From assembly GCA_910587575.1 (NCBI GenBank), contig CAJULU010000008.1, positions 1 to 64,000 on the forward strand: 64,000 nt of DNA, written 5' to 3'. The position numbers and the translations under genes were made by a program. The notes beneath the pieces were generated by a model. It was not told where the DNA came from. It did no database searches and worked only from the letters and a program-made list of their open reading frames with translations. Shown piece after piece: positions 35,035 through 43,757 of this stretch. Numbering within the stretch: position 1 is the stretch's first letter; each line of letters opens with the position of its first letter. The stretch is from an uncultured Dorea sp. GTDB lineage: Bacteria; Bacillota; Clostridia; Lachnospirales; Lachnospiraceae.

Positions 35035-35054
35035 TGTAAAATAATAATTTTACA
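35035..35054. promoter_or_regulatory. Candidate LacI-type operator
   Basis: TGTAAAAT-AATA-ATTTTACA is a perfect 8+8 palindrome beginning about 25 bp after the importer -10 box, positioned to block elongation or initiation. TGTAAA half-sites also occur upstream. Confidence 0.65.
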
Positions 35055-35145
35055 AATGCACAATTAAAAAAGAAAGGAGATACAGGAAAGACATGAGAGA
35101 GAAGATGTGCAGAAGACGGAGGGATTTGACAGAAAGGAGGAAGTT

Positions 35146-36096
35146 ATGACAACGAATTCAAAAACTGTTTCAAATGGAAGGCAGGAAAGTAAGGGCAGAG
35201 GATTTCACAATTCCCTGGTGTACATCAGGCAGCATTGGCAGCTTTATGTGATCTTCATGATGCCGGCATTGTTACTGACACTAATTTTCAAGTATGCGCC
35301 TATGAGTGGTATTCTGATCGCATTCCAGGATTACAATCCTTTTAAGGGAGTTTCCGGAAGTGAGTGGGTGGGGCTTAAGCATTTTACGAGGTTTTTGTCA
35401 TCCCCGGATTTCATGAGATATCTGGTTAATACATTGAAGCTGAGCGTATACAGCTTACTGTGGGGATTCCCGGTTCCTATCATACTGGCGCTTTTGCTGA
35501 ACCGGATTCAGAGCGCGGGAATCAAGAAGAAGATACAGCTGGTACTTTATCTTCCGAACTTCGTATCGGTCATCGTTCTCTGCGGTATTGTGCGGATTTT
35601 TCTTTCTGTGACTGGTCCTGTGAATCTGTTGTTGGGAACGGACATTAATTTCATGACCATGCCGGAGGCATTTCGTTCTATTTATATTATCAGCGGTATC
35701 TGGCAGGGCGCGGGCTGGGCGTCCATCATGTATACGGCGTCCCTTTCCAATGCGAGCCAGGAGCTTCGTGAGGCTGCGGTTATGGACGGAGCCAATATTC
35801 TGCAGCAGATCCGTGCGGTAGAGTGGCCGGCAATTAAAGATATGGTCGTGATCCAGTTCATTCTCCAGGCAGGAAATATCATGAGCATCGGCTTCGAGAA
35901 AGCCTATGCCCTGCAGACAGACCTGAACCTTCCGGCATCAGAGATCATTGCTACCTATGTATATAGAAAAGGTCTGATTGACGGTGATTACAGCTTTTCA
36001 ACTGCGGTAGGTTTGTTTAACACAGTCATCAATGTCATTCTTCTGCTTGTCGTGAATAAGATCGTAGCGAAGATGAATGACGGACAGGGAATCTAA
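35146..36096 (+). CDS. Carbohydrate ABC transporter permease (LplB type)
   Basis: A 316-residue permease with six hydrophobic segments. QHWQLYVIFMMPALLLTLIF is the first, and ELREAAVMDGANILQQIRAV is the EAA loop that touches the ATPase. The family (LplB/YtcP-like, MalF superfamily) imports oligosaccharides or related compounds with a separate ATPase, here absent, so a shared MsmX-type ATPase encoded elsewhere is expected. ATG 35146 has AAAGGAGGAAGTT before it. It is the first gene of a four-gene operon. Confidence 0.9.
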   Translation: MTTNSKTVSNGRQESKGRGFHNSLVYIRQHWQLYVIFMMPALLLTLIFKYAPMSGILIAFQDYNPFKGVSGSEWVGLKHFTRFLSSPDFMRYLVNTLKLSVYSLLWGFPVPIILALLLNRIQSAGIKKKIQLVLYLPNFVSVIVLCGIVRIFLSVTGPVNLLLGTDINFMTMPEAFRSIYIISGIWQGAGWASIMYTASLSNASQELREAAVMDGANILQQIRAVEWPAIKDMVVIQFILQAGNIMSIGFEKAYALQTDLNLPASEIIATYVYRKGLIDGDYSFSTAVGLFNTVINVILLLVVNKIVAKMNDGQGI

Positions 36097-36111
36097 GGAG
36101 GTGTGCACAAG

Positions 36112-37008
36112 ATGAAGAAGAAAAATTTTACGAGATATTCGGGGCAGGATAAGGTGCTGCTGACGATTGGTTACATATTACTGGGATTATTCGTAATTGC
36201 AATTATTGTCCCGATGGTATATATTATTGTTGCATCCTTCATGGACCCGATTACATTGCAGAACAAAGGAATTACTTTTGATTTCAGTAAATGGACGGCA
36301 ACTGCCTATGAACGTGTCATGACCAACAGCCAGATCTGGATCGGATTTAAAAACGCAATCATATATTCGGTAGTATTTACGGTTGTGTCTGTAGTTGTAA
36401 CGCTTCTGGCGGCTTATCCTCTGTCAAGGGCGGATTTCAGAGGAAAAGGATTCTTTAATGTTATCTTTATGATTACGATGTTTTTTGGCGGCGGTCTGAT
36501 TCCTACATACTTAGTGGTAAGTAATCTGGGACTTGTGGACAGCATGTGGGCAGTGATTCTTCCGGGGGCGTTCAGTGTGTGGAACATGACCATTGCAAGG
36601 ACTTATTACAGAGGAATTCCTCAGGAACTTCGTGAGGCGGCGGATGTAGACGGGGCAAGCGAGCTGACGTTCTTCTTTAAGATCCTGCTTCCGGTATGTA
36701 CTCCTGTGATTGCCGTGCTGGTACTGTGGCAGTTCGTTGCTATGTGGAACAGTTACTTTGACGCCATGATCTACCTGAATGATTCTGCAAAACAGCCGCT
36801 GCAGCTTGTGCTGCGTTCCATCCTGATCCAGAACCAGCCGGAATCCGGCATGATTGCGGATATGCAGAGTACGGCGGCACGTGCGCAGCTGGCAGAACTT
36901 CTGAAATACGCAACCATTATTATTTCCAGTTTACCGCTTCTGATCATGTATCCGTTTTTCCAGAAATATTTTGACAGCGGAATCATGGCGGGCGCTGTAA
37001 AAGGATAA
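36112..37008 (+). CDS. Carbohydrate ABC transporter permease (YtcP type)
   Basis: About 298 residues with six hydrophobic segments. ITMFFGGGLIPTYLVVSNLG and ELREAADVDGASELTFFFKI (the EAA loop) mark the YtcP/MalG group. It is the partner of the preceding permease, 15 bp away. The ATG at 36112 suits AAGGAGG at 36095-36101; a GTG at 36103 lies too close to it. PLLIMYPFFQKYFDSGIMAG at the C-terminus is typical of this type. Confidence 0.9.
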   Translation: MKKKNFTRYSGQDKVLLTIGYILLGLFVIAIIVPMVYIIVASFMDPITLQNKGITFDFSKWTATAYERVMTNSQIWIGFKNAIIYSVVFTVVSVVVTLLAAYPLSRADFRGKGFFNVIFMITMFFGGGLIPTYLVVSNLGLVDSMWAVILPGAFSVWNMTIARTYYRGIPQELREAADVDGASELTFFFKILLPVCTPVIAVLVLWQFVAMWNSYFDAMIYLNDSAKQPLQLVLRSILIQNQPESGMIADMQSTAARAQLAELLKYATIIISSLPLLIMYPFFQKYFDSGIMAGAVKG

Positions 37009-37050
37009 TCGGTGATGGTTATGGACAGTAGAATAAGAAGGAGGCAGACA

Positions 37051-38802
37051 ATGGGTAACAGATTTAATAATAAATGTAACAATAGATATGAAGACGGCGC
37101 CGGCCTTAAGTTCGGACGCGGGCATGGAAGACGGATTGCGGCGGCAGCCCTGGTGCTATGTATGGCAGTTTCCCTTGCGGGCTGTGCAGGGAAGAAAAAG
37201 ATTAATGACGGAACCTTCCGCCCGGTGGACGAGGAGACGCTTCAGTTTCCATTGAAAGAGAAGGCGACGCTGACGGGCATGATCAGTTATCCGCCAAACA
37301 CAGAGTCAGAACCGAATAACCGGACGATTTTTAAGCGGCTTCAGGAACAGACCAATGTAGAGATTGACTGGACGGCAATACAGTCCGATCAGTGGGCGGA
37401 TAAGATTTCACTGAATATGTCGGATCCGAATAAGCTGACAGATTTTATATTTTCGGCAGGATTTACAGACAGCAACCTTTTAAAATATGCAGATTATGGA
37501 GCAATCATACCGTTGGAGGAATATATTGATGCTTATATGCCGAATCTGAAATCTGTATTTGACAAATATCCGGAATATCGGACTATGTGTACGGATGTTA
37601 ACGGACACATCTGGGCATTGCCCTGGATCGAGCAGCTTGGCTCCGGCAAGACGGCCATCCAGACTGTCGGGGGAATGAGTTTTATTAATAAGAAATGGCT
37701 GGATTTTCTGAACCTGGAGATTCCGGAGACGGTAGATGAATTCGAAGAAGTCTTGATTCAGTTCAGGGATCATGCGTCGGAGATTCAGGAAGAATTTGGA
37801 ATCGAGGGAAGCATTATTCCGATGTCCTGTATTATCAATGACGGCGATCAGGATCCGTCGATTCTGATCAATGGTTTCGGAGAAGGCTACGGAGAAGTAG
37901 ATAAGGACAAGAATAACGGCAGGCACATTGTGGTTACGGATGAACAGAAGGTAATCTGCAGCGCTACACAGGAAGGATATAAAAAGGGAATCGAGTGGCT
38001 TCACAAGTTATATGAGGAGGATCTGATCGACCTGGAAGCCTTTACCCAGGAATGGTCTACCTATGTTTCAAAGGGAAAGTCCGGGCGATATGGCGTATGT
38101 TTTAGCTGGGATGTGGGGAATATTGACAATCTGAAGGATTGGGTTCCGCTTCCGGTGCTGACGGCAGATACCCGGAACCTGACACCGCAGAACGGATCCT
38201 TTACCAGCGGATTTGACCGCGGACGCTGTGTGGTAACTTCCGTGGCGGAGAACCCGGCGCTGGTATGTGCGTGGTTAGATCAGATGTATGTACCGATCCA
38301 GTCTCCGCAAAATAACTGGGGAACATATGGAGAGGACGATGATTTTGATATCTTTGAGATGGGTAAGAATGCGGATGGAGAAGATATGCTGAAGCATGCG
38401 CCGCTTGGTGATGCGTCTCCGGTAGAGGTAAGGGAAGCGGAATCGGTAGGTGGACCGCTTGCTATCTTAGATGAATATTATGACGTGTATGTGACATGTC
38501 CGGATGACGCACAGTATCGTCTGGACTGGATTAAAGATTATTATACGCCTGATATGCATACCGAATATGTCTATCCGAATATCTTCATGAGCCGGGAGGA
38601 TACCGAGAAGTTCTCGAATCTGCAGGCGGATATCCACAAGGAGATTAAAGCGAAGAAAGCAGATTGGATCATGAATGGTTTCACGGATGAGGATTGGGAG
38701 AAATATCTGGATAAGCTTAAGGCATATGGGCTGGGAGAATATCTGGAGATGCTCCAGAAATATCTGGATTCGTATAATGCGCAGATGGCGGGTTCAGAAT
38801 AA
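37051..38802 (+). CDS. Extracellular sugar-binding lipoprotein of the ABC importer
   Basis: A 583-residue type 1-like solute-binding protein. A Gly- and Arg-rich N-terminal stretch of about 27 residues is followed by a signal peptide ending VSLAGC (lipobox). The mature part has the LplA/YtcQ layout: TNVEIDWTAIQSDQWADKIS, IIPLEEYIDAYMPNLKSVFD, GSIIPMSCIIN and the YGVCFSWDVGN region. The pre-signal extension is longer than usual, but GGAGGCAGACA before the ATG supports this start. It presumably captures fructo-oligosaccharides, given the GH32 gene downstream. Confidence 0.88.
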   Translation: MGNRFNNKCNNRYEDGAGLKFGRGHGRRIAAAALVLCMAVSLAGCAGKKKINDGTFRPVDEETLQFPLKEKATLTGMISYPPNTESEPNNRTIFKRLQEQTNVEIDWTAIQSDQWADKISLNMSDPNKLTDFIFSAGFTDSNLLKYADYGAIIPLEEYIDAYMPNLKSVFDKYPEYRTMCTDVNGHIWALPWIEQLGSGKTAIQTVGGMSFINKKWLDFLNLEIPETVDEFEEVLIQFRDHASEIQEEFGIEGSIIPMSCIINDGDQDPSILINGFGEGYGEVDKDKNNGRHIVVTDEQKVICSATQEGYKKGIEWLHKLYEEDLIDLEAFTQEWSTYVSKGKSGRYGVCFSWDVGNIDNLKDWVPLPVLTADTRNLTPQNGSFTSGFDRGRCVVTSVAENPALVCAWLDQMYVPIQSPQNNWGTYGEDDDFDIFEMGKNADGEDMLKHAPLGDASPVEVREAESVGGPLAILDEYYDVYVTCPDDAQYRLDWIKDYYTPDMHTEYVYPNIFMSREDTEKFSNLQADIHKEIKAKKADWIMNGFTDEDWEKYLDKLKAYGLGEYLEMLQKYLDSYNAQMAGSE

Positions 38803-38888
38803 TTGAGATAAGTGAGCGCATCGGAATTCCTTACCGGATGGAACTCACTGCCCGAAGGACATATATTTTAGGAAAGGAAGAAATTTTT

Positions 38889-40373
38889 ATGACAAGTCAG
38901 ACATTACGTGAAGCGAGAAAATATGAAGAGGCTTCTGAAAAATTAATCAGTAAAGAGGAGCGTCCGGATTTCCACCTGACTCCACGTGCGGGCTGGATGA
39001 ATGACCCCAACGGCTTCTGCTATTATAAAGGCCAGTATCATTTGTTTTACCAGTATTACCCCTATGAGTCAAAATGGGGTCCCATGCATTGGGGGCATGC
39101 AGTCAGCAGTGATCTGCTCCACTGGGAATATCTTCCTTGCGCCCTTGCGCCGGACGAGGCCTATGACAGGGACGGGTGCTTTTCCGGAAGTGCGGCGGTA
39201 CTGCCGGACGGAAGGCATCTGCTGATGTATACCGGTGTGTTAAAGGAACACCAGGGACGGGATGTTTACAGAGAAGTACAGACACAGTGCATCGCTGTGG
39301 GCGACGGGATTGATTATGAGAAATATGAGCAGAATCCGGTTCTGGATGAGCAGGATATCCCGGAGGGCAGCAGCAGATATGATTTTCGCGATCCTAAGAT
39401 ATGGAAGAAGGCCGACGGTACGTATGCCTGTGTTGTGGGAAACCGCCCGGCCGATGGCAGCGGGCAGATACTGCTGTATACAAGCGCAGATGGATTCCGT
39501 TGGAAGTTCAAGAGTGTACTGGTTTCTAACCATGACCGGTTCGGGAAGATGTGGGAATGTCCGGATTTCTTTGAACTGGATGGGAAATGGGTGCTGCTTA
39601 CAAGCCCGCAGGATATGCTCCCGGAAGGGTTTGAATACCACAACGGGAACGGTACGCTCTGCCTGATCGGTGATTATGATGAAGAAGCCGGTACATTCAA
39701 GGAGATGTGTAACCAGTCTATTGACTACGGGATTGATTTTTATGCGACTCAGACCATATTAGCTCCGGATGGCCGCCGGATCATGATCGGATGGATGCAG
39801 AACTGGGATGCCTGCGGGATCCGTTCGCCGGAGGAACCTTGGTTTGGGCAGATGAGCCTTCCAAGGGAATTGTCTCTGAAAAACGGCAGGCTGTACCAGA
39901 AACCGGTAAGAGAACTGGATGCAATGCGGCGCAGCAAGGTGGAATATACGGATGTGACAGTTTCAGACCTGACAGAACTGGATGGAGTGAAGGGCAGAAG
40001 AGTGGACATGGAGCTTGTGGTCCGTCCGGCTGACGGAGAAGAGCTGTATCAGAAGTTCGCCGTCCGTTTCGCCCAGAATGACAGATACTGGACTTCGCTG
40101 AGTTTCCGTCCGAGAGAATCTGTCCTGAAGGTGGACCGGAAGTTCTCTGGTTCCAGAAGAGCCATTATCCATCAGAGGCGCAGCCTGGTAAATCCTGTGG
40201 ATGGAGAGCTGAGGCTGAGGATGATTCTGGACCGTTTCAGTGTGGAAGTCTTTGTCAATGACGGGGAGCAGGTTCTTTCGGCTACTATGTATACGGATCA
40301 GGAGGCAGACGGGATTTCATTTTTTGCAGACGGAATTGCGAAGATAGATGTTGTAAAGTATGATCTTGGATAG
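38889..40373 (+). CDS. GH32 beta-fructosidase (sucrose/fructan hydrolase)
   Basis: A 494-residue five-bladed propeller glycosidase with a C-terminal beta-sandwich from about residue 345. The catalytic triad is visible: Asp39 in WMNDPNG (nucleophile), Asp168 in FRDPK (transition-state stabiliser) and Glu223 in WECPDFF (acid/base). There is no signal peptide, so it cleaves sugars after import. It ends the importer operon and is followed by a strong terminator. The preceding LacI-type repressor and importer give a complete uptake and use locus for sucrose or short fructans. Confidence 0.92.
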   Translation: MTSQTLREARKYEEASEKLISKEERPDFHLTPRAGWMNDPNGFCYYKGQYHLFYQYYPYESKWGPMHWGHAVSSDLLHWEYLPCALAPDEAYDRDGCFSGSAAVLPDGRHLLMYTGVLKEHQGRDVYREVQTQCIAVGDGIDYEKYEQNPVLDEQDIPEGSSRYDFRDPKIWKKADGTYACVVGNRPADGSGQILLYTSADGFRWKFKSVLVSNHDRFGKMWECPDFFELDGKWVLLTSPQDMLPEGFEYHNGNGTLCLIGDYDEEAGTFKEMCNQSIDYGIDFYATQTILAPDGRRIMIGWMQNWDACGIRSPEEPWFGQMSLPRELSLKNGRLYQKPVRELDAMRRSKVEYTDVTVSDLTELDGVKGRRVDMELVVRPADGEELYQKFAVRFAQNDRYWTSLSFRPRESVLKVDRKFSGSRRAIIHQRRSLVNPVDGELRLRMILDRFSVEVFVNDGEQVLSATMYTDQEADGISFFADGIAKIDVVKYDLG

Positions 40374-40400
40374 GAAAAGATGGATTTCTGAAGGTATTAG

Positions 40401-40434
40401 AAAGCCACAGTTTCGGCGGGAAACTGTGGCTTTT
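40401..40434 (+). terminator. Rho-independent terminator after GH32
   Basis: AAAGCCACAGTTT (40401-40413) pairs perfectly with AAACTGTGGCTTT (40421-40433) over a 7-nt loop, followed by T residues. Confidence 0.88.
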
Positions 40435-40524
40435 CTTGCAGGGCAGGAACTCATCCGTGACAAATGGAATGTGAACCGGTTAGGTGTTTCCGGGAAAATG
40501 TCGAAAAATGTAGAATGAATATGG

Positions 40525-40553
40525 TTGAGATATTGATTCATAAATGCTATTAT
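40525..40553 (+). promoter_or_regulatory. Sigma-A promoter upstream of the PD-(D/E)XK-like gene
   Basis: TTGAGA (40525-40530), 17 bp, TATTAT (40548-40553), with TG one base before the -10. It gives a leader of about 305 nt carrying the repeat. Confidence 0.55.
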
Positions 40554-40739
40554 TTAAAATAACAGATGCCCCGTATTCTGCCGGGGGAGCTGTGGACGTT
40601 CTATGCCGGATTTGATTTTTGGCATGGACATTTCTGTTATCAAGATAATCTTAGTTTTCTATCTGATAATCGTCAGAAGTTATTCAGTTTTCAAAATTGA
40701 TGTCTGGGAAGAAAGTGCAGGTGGTCTCTATGGATATAC

Positions 40740-40802
40740 CCAAGGGCACACCGTGATGCATGCCCCAGACGGGGCGGACGGACTTCGTCCGTTAAGGTAT
40801 AG
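40740..40802 (+). repeat. Interspersed palindromic repeat, intergenic copy
   Basis: A 29-bp spacer (40740-40768) plus one 34-bp unit (40769-40802) match 24228-24290 at 60 of 63 positions. It contains GCCCC-AGAC-GGGGC and CGGAC-TTC-GTCCG hairpins. Confidence 0.85.
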
Positions 40803-40866
40803 ACACGTCTAAATAGTTTAAATGCCTTGCATACAGATTCGAAATTTAATATAATGGAGGTAGTGA

Positions 40867-41871
40867 ATGGCAGATGAGGTTTTACAATGGCATGATGGCT
40901 TTCACGCAGCACTCCAGATTGAACTTAAGGGGGAATCTGCACATCTGAGATTCTGTTCGGAATATGAACTTTATAAGAAATCGCTGCGCATTGATACGGT
41001 AGTGGTTAAGGATTCAGATGATAAGCCGGTACAAAAGAATATTGGAAAGATTTTCCGTAAACACAATTTAATCGAGTACAAGAGCCCGGAAGATTATCTG
41101 AGTATTAATGACTTCTATAAAGTTTATGGATATGCCTGTCTCTATCAGTCCTATACGGAGAAAGTACATGAGATTTCCATGGAAGATATTACAATCACGT
41201 TTGTATGCAGCCACTATCCCAGAAAGATGTTAAATATGCTGAAAAAAGAGAGGAATATGGAGGCGCTGCAGAATGGAAACGGAATTTACTGGCTTTTAAA
41301 CGATCCGGTTGCGATACAGGTCATAGTGGTGACGCAGCTTCCGGTGGAAGAAAACCGATGGCTGAGCAGCTTGAAACGAAATCTGGAAATGGATGTGAAT
41401 ACAAATCAGTTATTGAGAGAATATAATAGAAACAGGGAATCCAATCTATACCAGGCAGCCATGGACTTGATTATGCGGGCGAATCAGAAGACGATGGAGG
41501 AGGCAGAGAATATGGTATGTGATGCGCTGAAAGAGATTTTTGCGGATGAGTGGAAGAAGAAAGAACTTTTGTTTCAGGAGAGGGAGACAGAATTTCAAGA
41601 GAGAAAACTGAGATTCCAGGAAAGGGAAACGGAATTCCAGAGGCGGGAAACGGAATTCCAGGAGAGGGAAACGGAATTCCAGGAGAGGGAAACGGAATTC
41701 CAGGAGAGAGAAAATCAGATACAGAGGAAAGAGCAGCAATTAAAAAAGAGGGAAAATCGTATGGAGACTCTGGTCTGGCTCCTGGTAAAGAATAATCTTC
41801 TGGATGATTTGAATAAAATTTGTGTGGATAAAGGATACCGCGAACAGATGTACCACAGATATGGCCTGTAA
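40867..41871 (+). CDS. PD-(D/E)XK-like family protein with heptad-repeat stalk
   Basis: A 334-residue protein. The first 150 residues resemble the Rpn/PD-(D/E)XK-like group common in Lachnospiraceae (LRIDTVVVKDS, then HNLIEYKSPEDYLSINDFYK with the E-x-K). The middle is helical. Residues about 235-295 are a run of near-identical seven-residue repeats (RETEFQE, RETEFQR), a predicted continuous coiled coil. A hydrophobic helix and short tail end the protein. Family members may act as recombination-promoting nucleases or accessory proteins; activity here is not shown. ATGGAGGTAGTGA precedes the ATG. The DNA repeat underlying the stalk is 21 bp long and could change length. Confidence 0.7.
   Translation: MADEVLQWHDGFHAALQIELKGESAHLRFCSEYELYKKSLRIDTVVVKDSDDKPVQKNIGKIFRKHNLIEYKSPEDYLSINDFYKVYGYACLYQSYTEKVHEISMEDITITFVCSHYPRKMLNMLKKERNMEALQNGNGIYWLLNDPVAIQVIVVTQLPVEENRWLSSLKRNLEMDVNTNQLLREYNRNRESNLYQAAMDLIMRANQKTMEEAENMVCDALKEIFADEWKKKELLFQERETEFQERKLRFQERETEFQRRETEFQERETEFQERETEFQERENQIQRKEQQLKKRENRMETLVWLLVKNNLLDDLNKICVDKGYREQMYHRYGL
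41574..41714 (+). repeat. 21-bp coding tandem repeats
   Basis: Repeats of about 21 bp with core GGAAACGGAATTCCAGGAGA, becoming nearly identical from about 41630 to 41710, encode the seven-residue heptads of the stalk. Older diverged units lie upstream. Confidence 0.8.
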
Positions 41872-41926
41872 TTATGGAAAAGAAGGAAAAGGGTATTTCT
41901 GTGTTATACGAAATGGAGGGCAGAGG

Positions 41927-42250
41927 ATGTATAAGAATATTGAAAAACAGACAAGTCTGAGGCTTAAGGATCTGGTGGAATTTCAGACAGGGCAGGTAGT
42001 CAGCAAGACGCTGGTGCAGAATGATTCTGTCAGTATGACAATCTTTTCTTTTGATAAAGGAGAAGAGATTTCCACCCATGCGGCAGGGGGAGATGCCATG
42101 GTCACGGTACTGGAAGGTAAGGGACGTTTTACGGTAGGGGGAGAGGTGTTTGTTCTGGAAGAAGGGGAGACGCTGATTATGCCAAAGGACGTGCCTCATG
42201 CCGTGTACGGGGAGGAACAGTTCAAGATGCAGCTGATTGTTTCTTTTTGA
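41927..42250 (+). CDS. Cupin domain protein
   Basis: A 107-residue single-cupin protein. Motif one is GEEISTHAAGGDAMVTVLEG with a His in the metal site and motif two is GETLIMPKDVPHAVYG. The function of small lone cupins is not predictable; metal-dependent enzymes or sugar-binding regulators are common. The ATG at 41927 follows GGAGGGCAGAGG; the open frame extends upstream into the previous gene. It probably reads from the same promoter as the preceding gene, 55 bp away. Confidence 0.78.
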   Translation: MYKNIEKQTSLRLKDLVEFQTGQVVSKTLVQNDSVSMTIFSFDKGEEISTHAAGGDAMVTVLEGKGRFTVGGEVFVLEEGETLIMPKDVPHAVYGEEQFKMQLIVSF

Positions 42251-42271
42251 GGGCCGTAACCAAAATAGCGT

Positions 42272-42300
42272 TTGACTTCTTATATTACTGCGTGTATACT
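42272..42300 (+). promoter_or_regulatory. Sigma-A promoter for nrdR
   Basis: TTGACT (42272-42277), 17 bp, TATACT (42295-42300), 39 bp before the nrdR start. Confidence 0.78.
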
Positions 42301-42338
42301 AGGTTTACGAAAGATGAGAGAAAGGATAGCAATGCAAG

Positions 42339-42788
42339 ATGAAATGCCCGTATTGTAGCCAGTTAGATACCAGAGTGATTGATTCCAGACCTGCGGAGGA
42401 CGGCAATTCGATCCGCCGCCGCCGTTCCTGTGACGCATGCGGCAAGCGTTTCACGACTTATGAGAAGGTCGAGACGATTCCGCTGATTATTATTAAGAAA
42501 GATAACAACCGTGAGCAGTATGACCGTGGGAAGATTGAGAACGGGATTCTCCGGGCCTGTTATAAGCGGCCGGTATCGGCAGTGGACATTCAGCGCACGA
42601 TTGATAAGATTGAGACAAAGGTTTTCAGTCTGGAAGCCAAGGAGATTCCCAGCAGCCGGGTGGGCGAGCTGGTAATGGAGGAACTGAAGAATCTGGACGA
42701 GGTTGCATACGTGAGATTTGCATCCGTTTACCGGGAGTTCAAGGATGTGAACACATTTATGGATGAACTGAAAAAGATACTGAAGTAA
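42339..42788 (+). CDS. nrdR: Transcriptional repressor NrdR
   Basis: A 149-residue repressor of ribonucleotide reductase genes. The zinc ribbon is CPYC (residues 3-6) with CDACG (31-35), followed by the RRRRSC and RFTTYE stretch that contacts DNA. The ATP-cone domain follows from about residue 48 (IIKKDNNREQYDRGKI). The length is typical. It responds to dATP/ATP. AAAGGATAGC precedes the ATG. A terminator follows, so it is monocistronic. No ribonucleotide reductase gene is nearby. Confidence 0.95.
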   Translation: MKCPYCSQLDTRVIDSRPAEDGNSIRRRRSCDACGKRFTTYEKVETIPLIIIKKDNNREQYDRGKIENGILRACYKRPVSAVDIQRTIDKIETKVFSLEAKEIPSSRVGELVMEELKNLDEVAYVRFASVYREFKDVNTFMDELKKILK

Positions 42789-42860
42789 CCTTGTGGAACA
42801 TCTGGAAGATATTTGATATAGAAGATATTTGCTAAGACGTGAATGAAGTGGTAGAATAGG

Positions 42861-42898
42861 GAAGAAGCAAAGCAGGAATCGTTTGCTTCTTCCTTTTT
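42861..42898 (+). terminator. Rho-independent terminator after nrdR
   Basis: GAAGAAGCAAA (42861-42871) pairs perfectly with TTTGCTTCTTC (42882-42892) over a 10-nt loop, followed by CTTTTT. Confidence 0.85.
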
Positions 42899-42992
42899 AT
42901 CACACGGCATCCCTTTCCAGTTGTCTGGCTTTGGGATGGGTAAGAGTCGGAATTGTCAGGAATATGAAGATATAATGGATTGGGTGAGATAA

Positions 42993-43727
42993 ATGAGAAC
43001 ATACAAATTGACCATCGCTTATGATGGCAGCAGATATCAGGGCTGGCAGCGCCAGGTCACAACGGATAACACGATTCAGTTTGTACTGGAGTGGAGTATC
43101 GGGAAATTAGTGGGCTACAGAGTCCAGGTGGACGGTTCGGGGAGAACGGATGCCGGAGTTCATGCCCGGGGGCAGGTTGTAAGCGTGAAATTATCGAAGC
43201 TTTACGATACCAATGAGTTTAAAGAATCTTTGAACCGGTATCTGCCGGAAGACATCCGTGTGATCAAGGTGGAGCTTGTGCGGAACAGCTTTCATGCCCG
43301 TAAGAGCGCTAAAGGGAAGAAATACGAGTATTATATCGACTGCCGGGAGAAGCCGGATGTGTTTTCCAGAAGGTATTGTTATCATTACCCGGAGAAGCTG
43401 GATATCGAGGCCATGCGGGAAGCAACGAAATATCTGATCGGGCCGAAGAATTTCATCAGTTTTACGGATGACAAGGACTGTAAAGATTCCATCCGGCGGA
43501 TCACGAATATTAAGATTGTGAGTAATGGAGAGAAGGTCAGGATCACCTATTATGGTACGGGATTTTTGTACCATATGGTACGGATTCTGACGGGGACTCT
43601 GCTGGAGGTAGGGACAGGCAGGAGAGATGCGTCCAAGCTTCCGGTTGTGATTGCGGCGGAGGACAGGAGCCTGGCGGGTTTTCTTGCCCCGGCCAGAGGG
43701 CTGTTTCTTCGGAAAGTATATTATTGA
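42993..43727 (+). CDS. truA: tRNA pseudouridine(38-40) synthase TruA
   Basis: A 244-residue enzyme that converts uridines 38-40 of the tRNA anticodon arm to pseudouridine. GSGRTDAGVHARGQV carries the catalytic Asp (about residue 53), and YDGSRYQGWQRQ is the N-terminal hallmark. FLYHMVRILTGTLLEVG near the C-terminus is also conserved. The length is standard. The gene is followed 30 bp later by exonuclease III and they may be cotranscribed. Confidence 0.95.
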   Translation: MRTYKLTIAYDGSRYQGWQRQVTTDNTIQFVLEWSIGKLVGYRVQVDGSGRTDAGVHARGQVVSVKLSKLYDTNEFKESLNRYLPEDIRVIKVELVRNSFHARKSAKGKKYEYYIDCREKPDVFSRRYCYHYPEKLDIEAMREATKYLIGPKNFISFTDDKDCKDSIRRITNIKIVSNGEKVRITYYGTGFLYHMVRILTGTLLEVGTGRRDASKLPVVIAAEDRSLAGFLAPARGLFLRKVYY

Positions 43728-43757
43728 TCTGATTGGTGAAATAAGGAGGATGTATCG

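Larger units (their letters stand above)
34640..35145. other. Divergent regulatory region of the sugar importer locus
   Basis: About 500 bp of very AT-rich DNA with no credible gene. It contains, from left to right, three 15-bp direct repeats, the repressor promoter, several TGTAAA half-sites (for example 34874 onward), the importer promoter and a perfect palindrome. Confidence 0.6.
40435..40866. other. Intergenic region before the PD-(D/E)XK-like gene
   Basis: No credible gene. It contains a promoter (40525-40553) and a copy of the interspersed palindromic repeat (40740-40802), which would lie in the 5' untranslated region of the next gene. A 69-codon frame over the repeat has no ribosome-binding site. 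Confidence 0.55.

Noticed and set aside
40603..40812. A 69-codon frame over the intergenic repeat
   Set aside because: No ribosome-binding site, and half of its product is translated repeat. Treated as intergenic DNA.
41574..41714. Regularly spaced repeats resembling a CRISPR array
   Set aside because: The repeats are contiguous with no unique spacers, and are in-frame coding heptads.
41471..42199. Minus-strand frame with repeated PFPSPGI units
   Set aside because: Mirror image of the 21-bp heptad repeats in the plus-strand gene, so not an independent gene.
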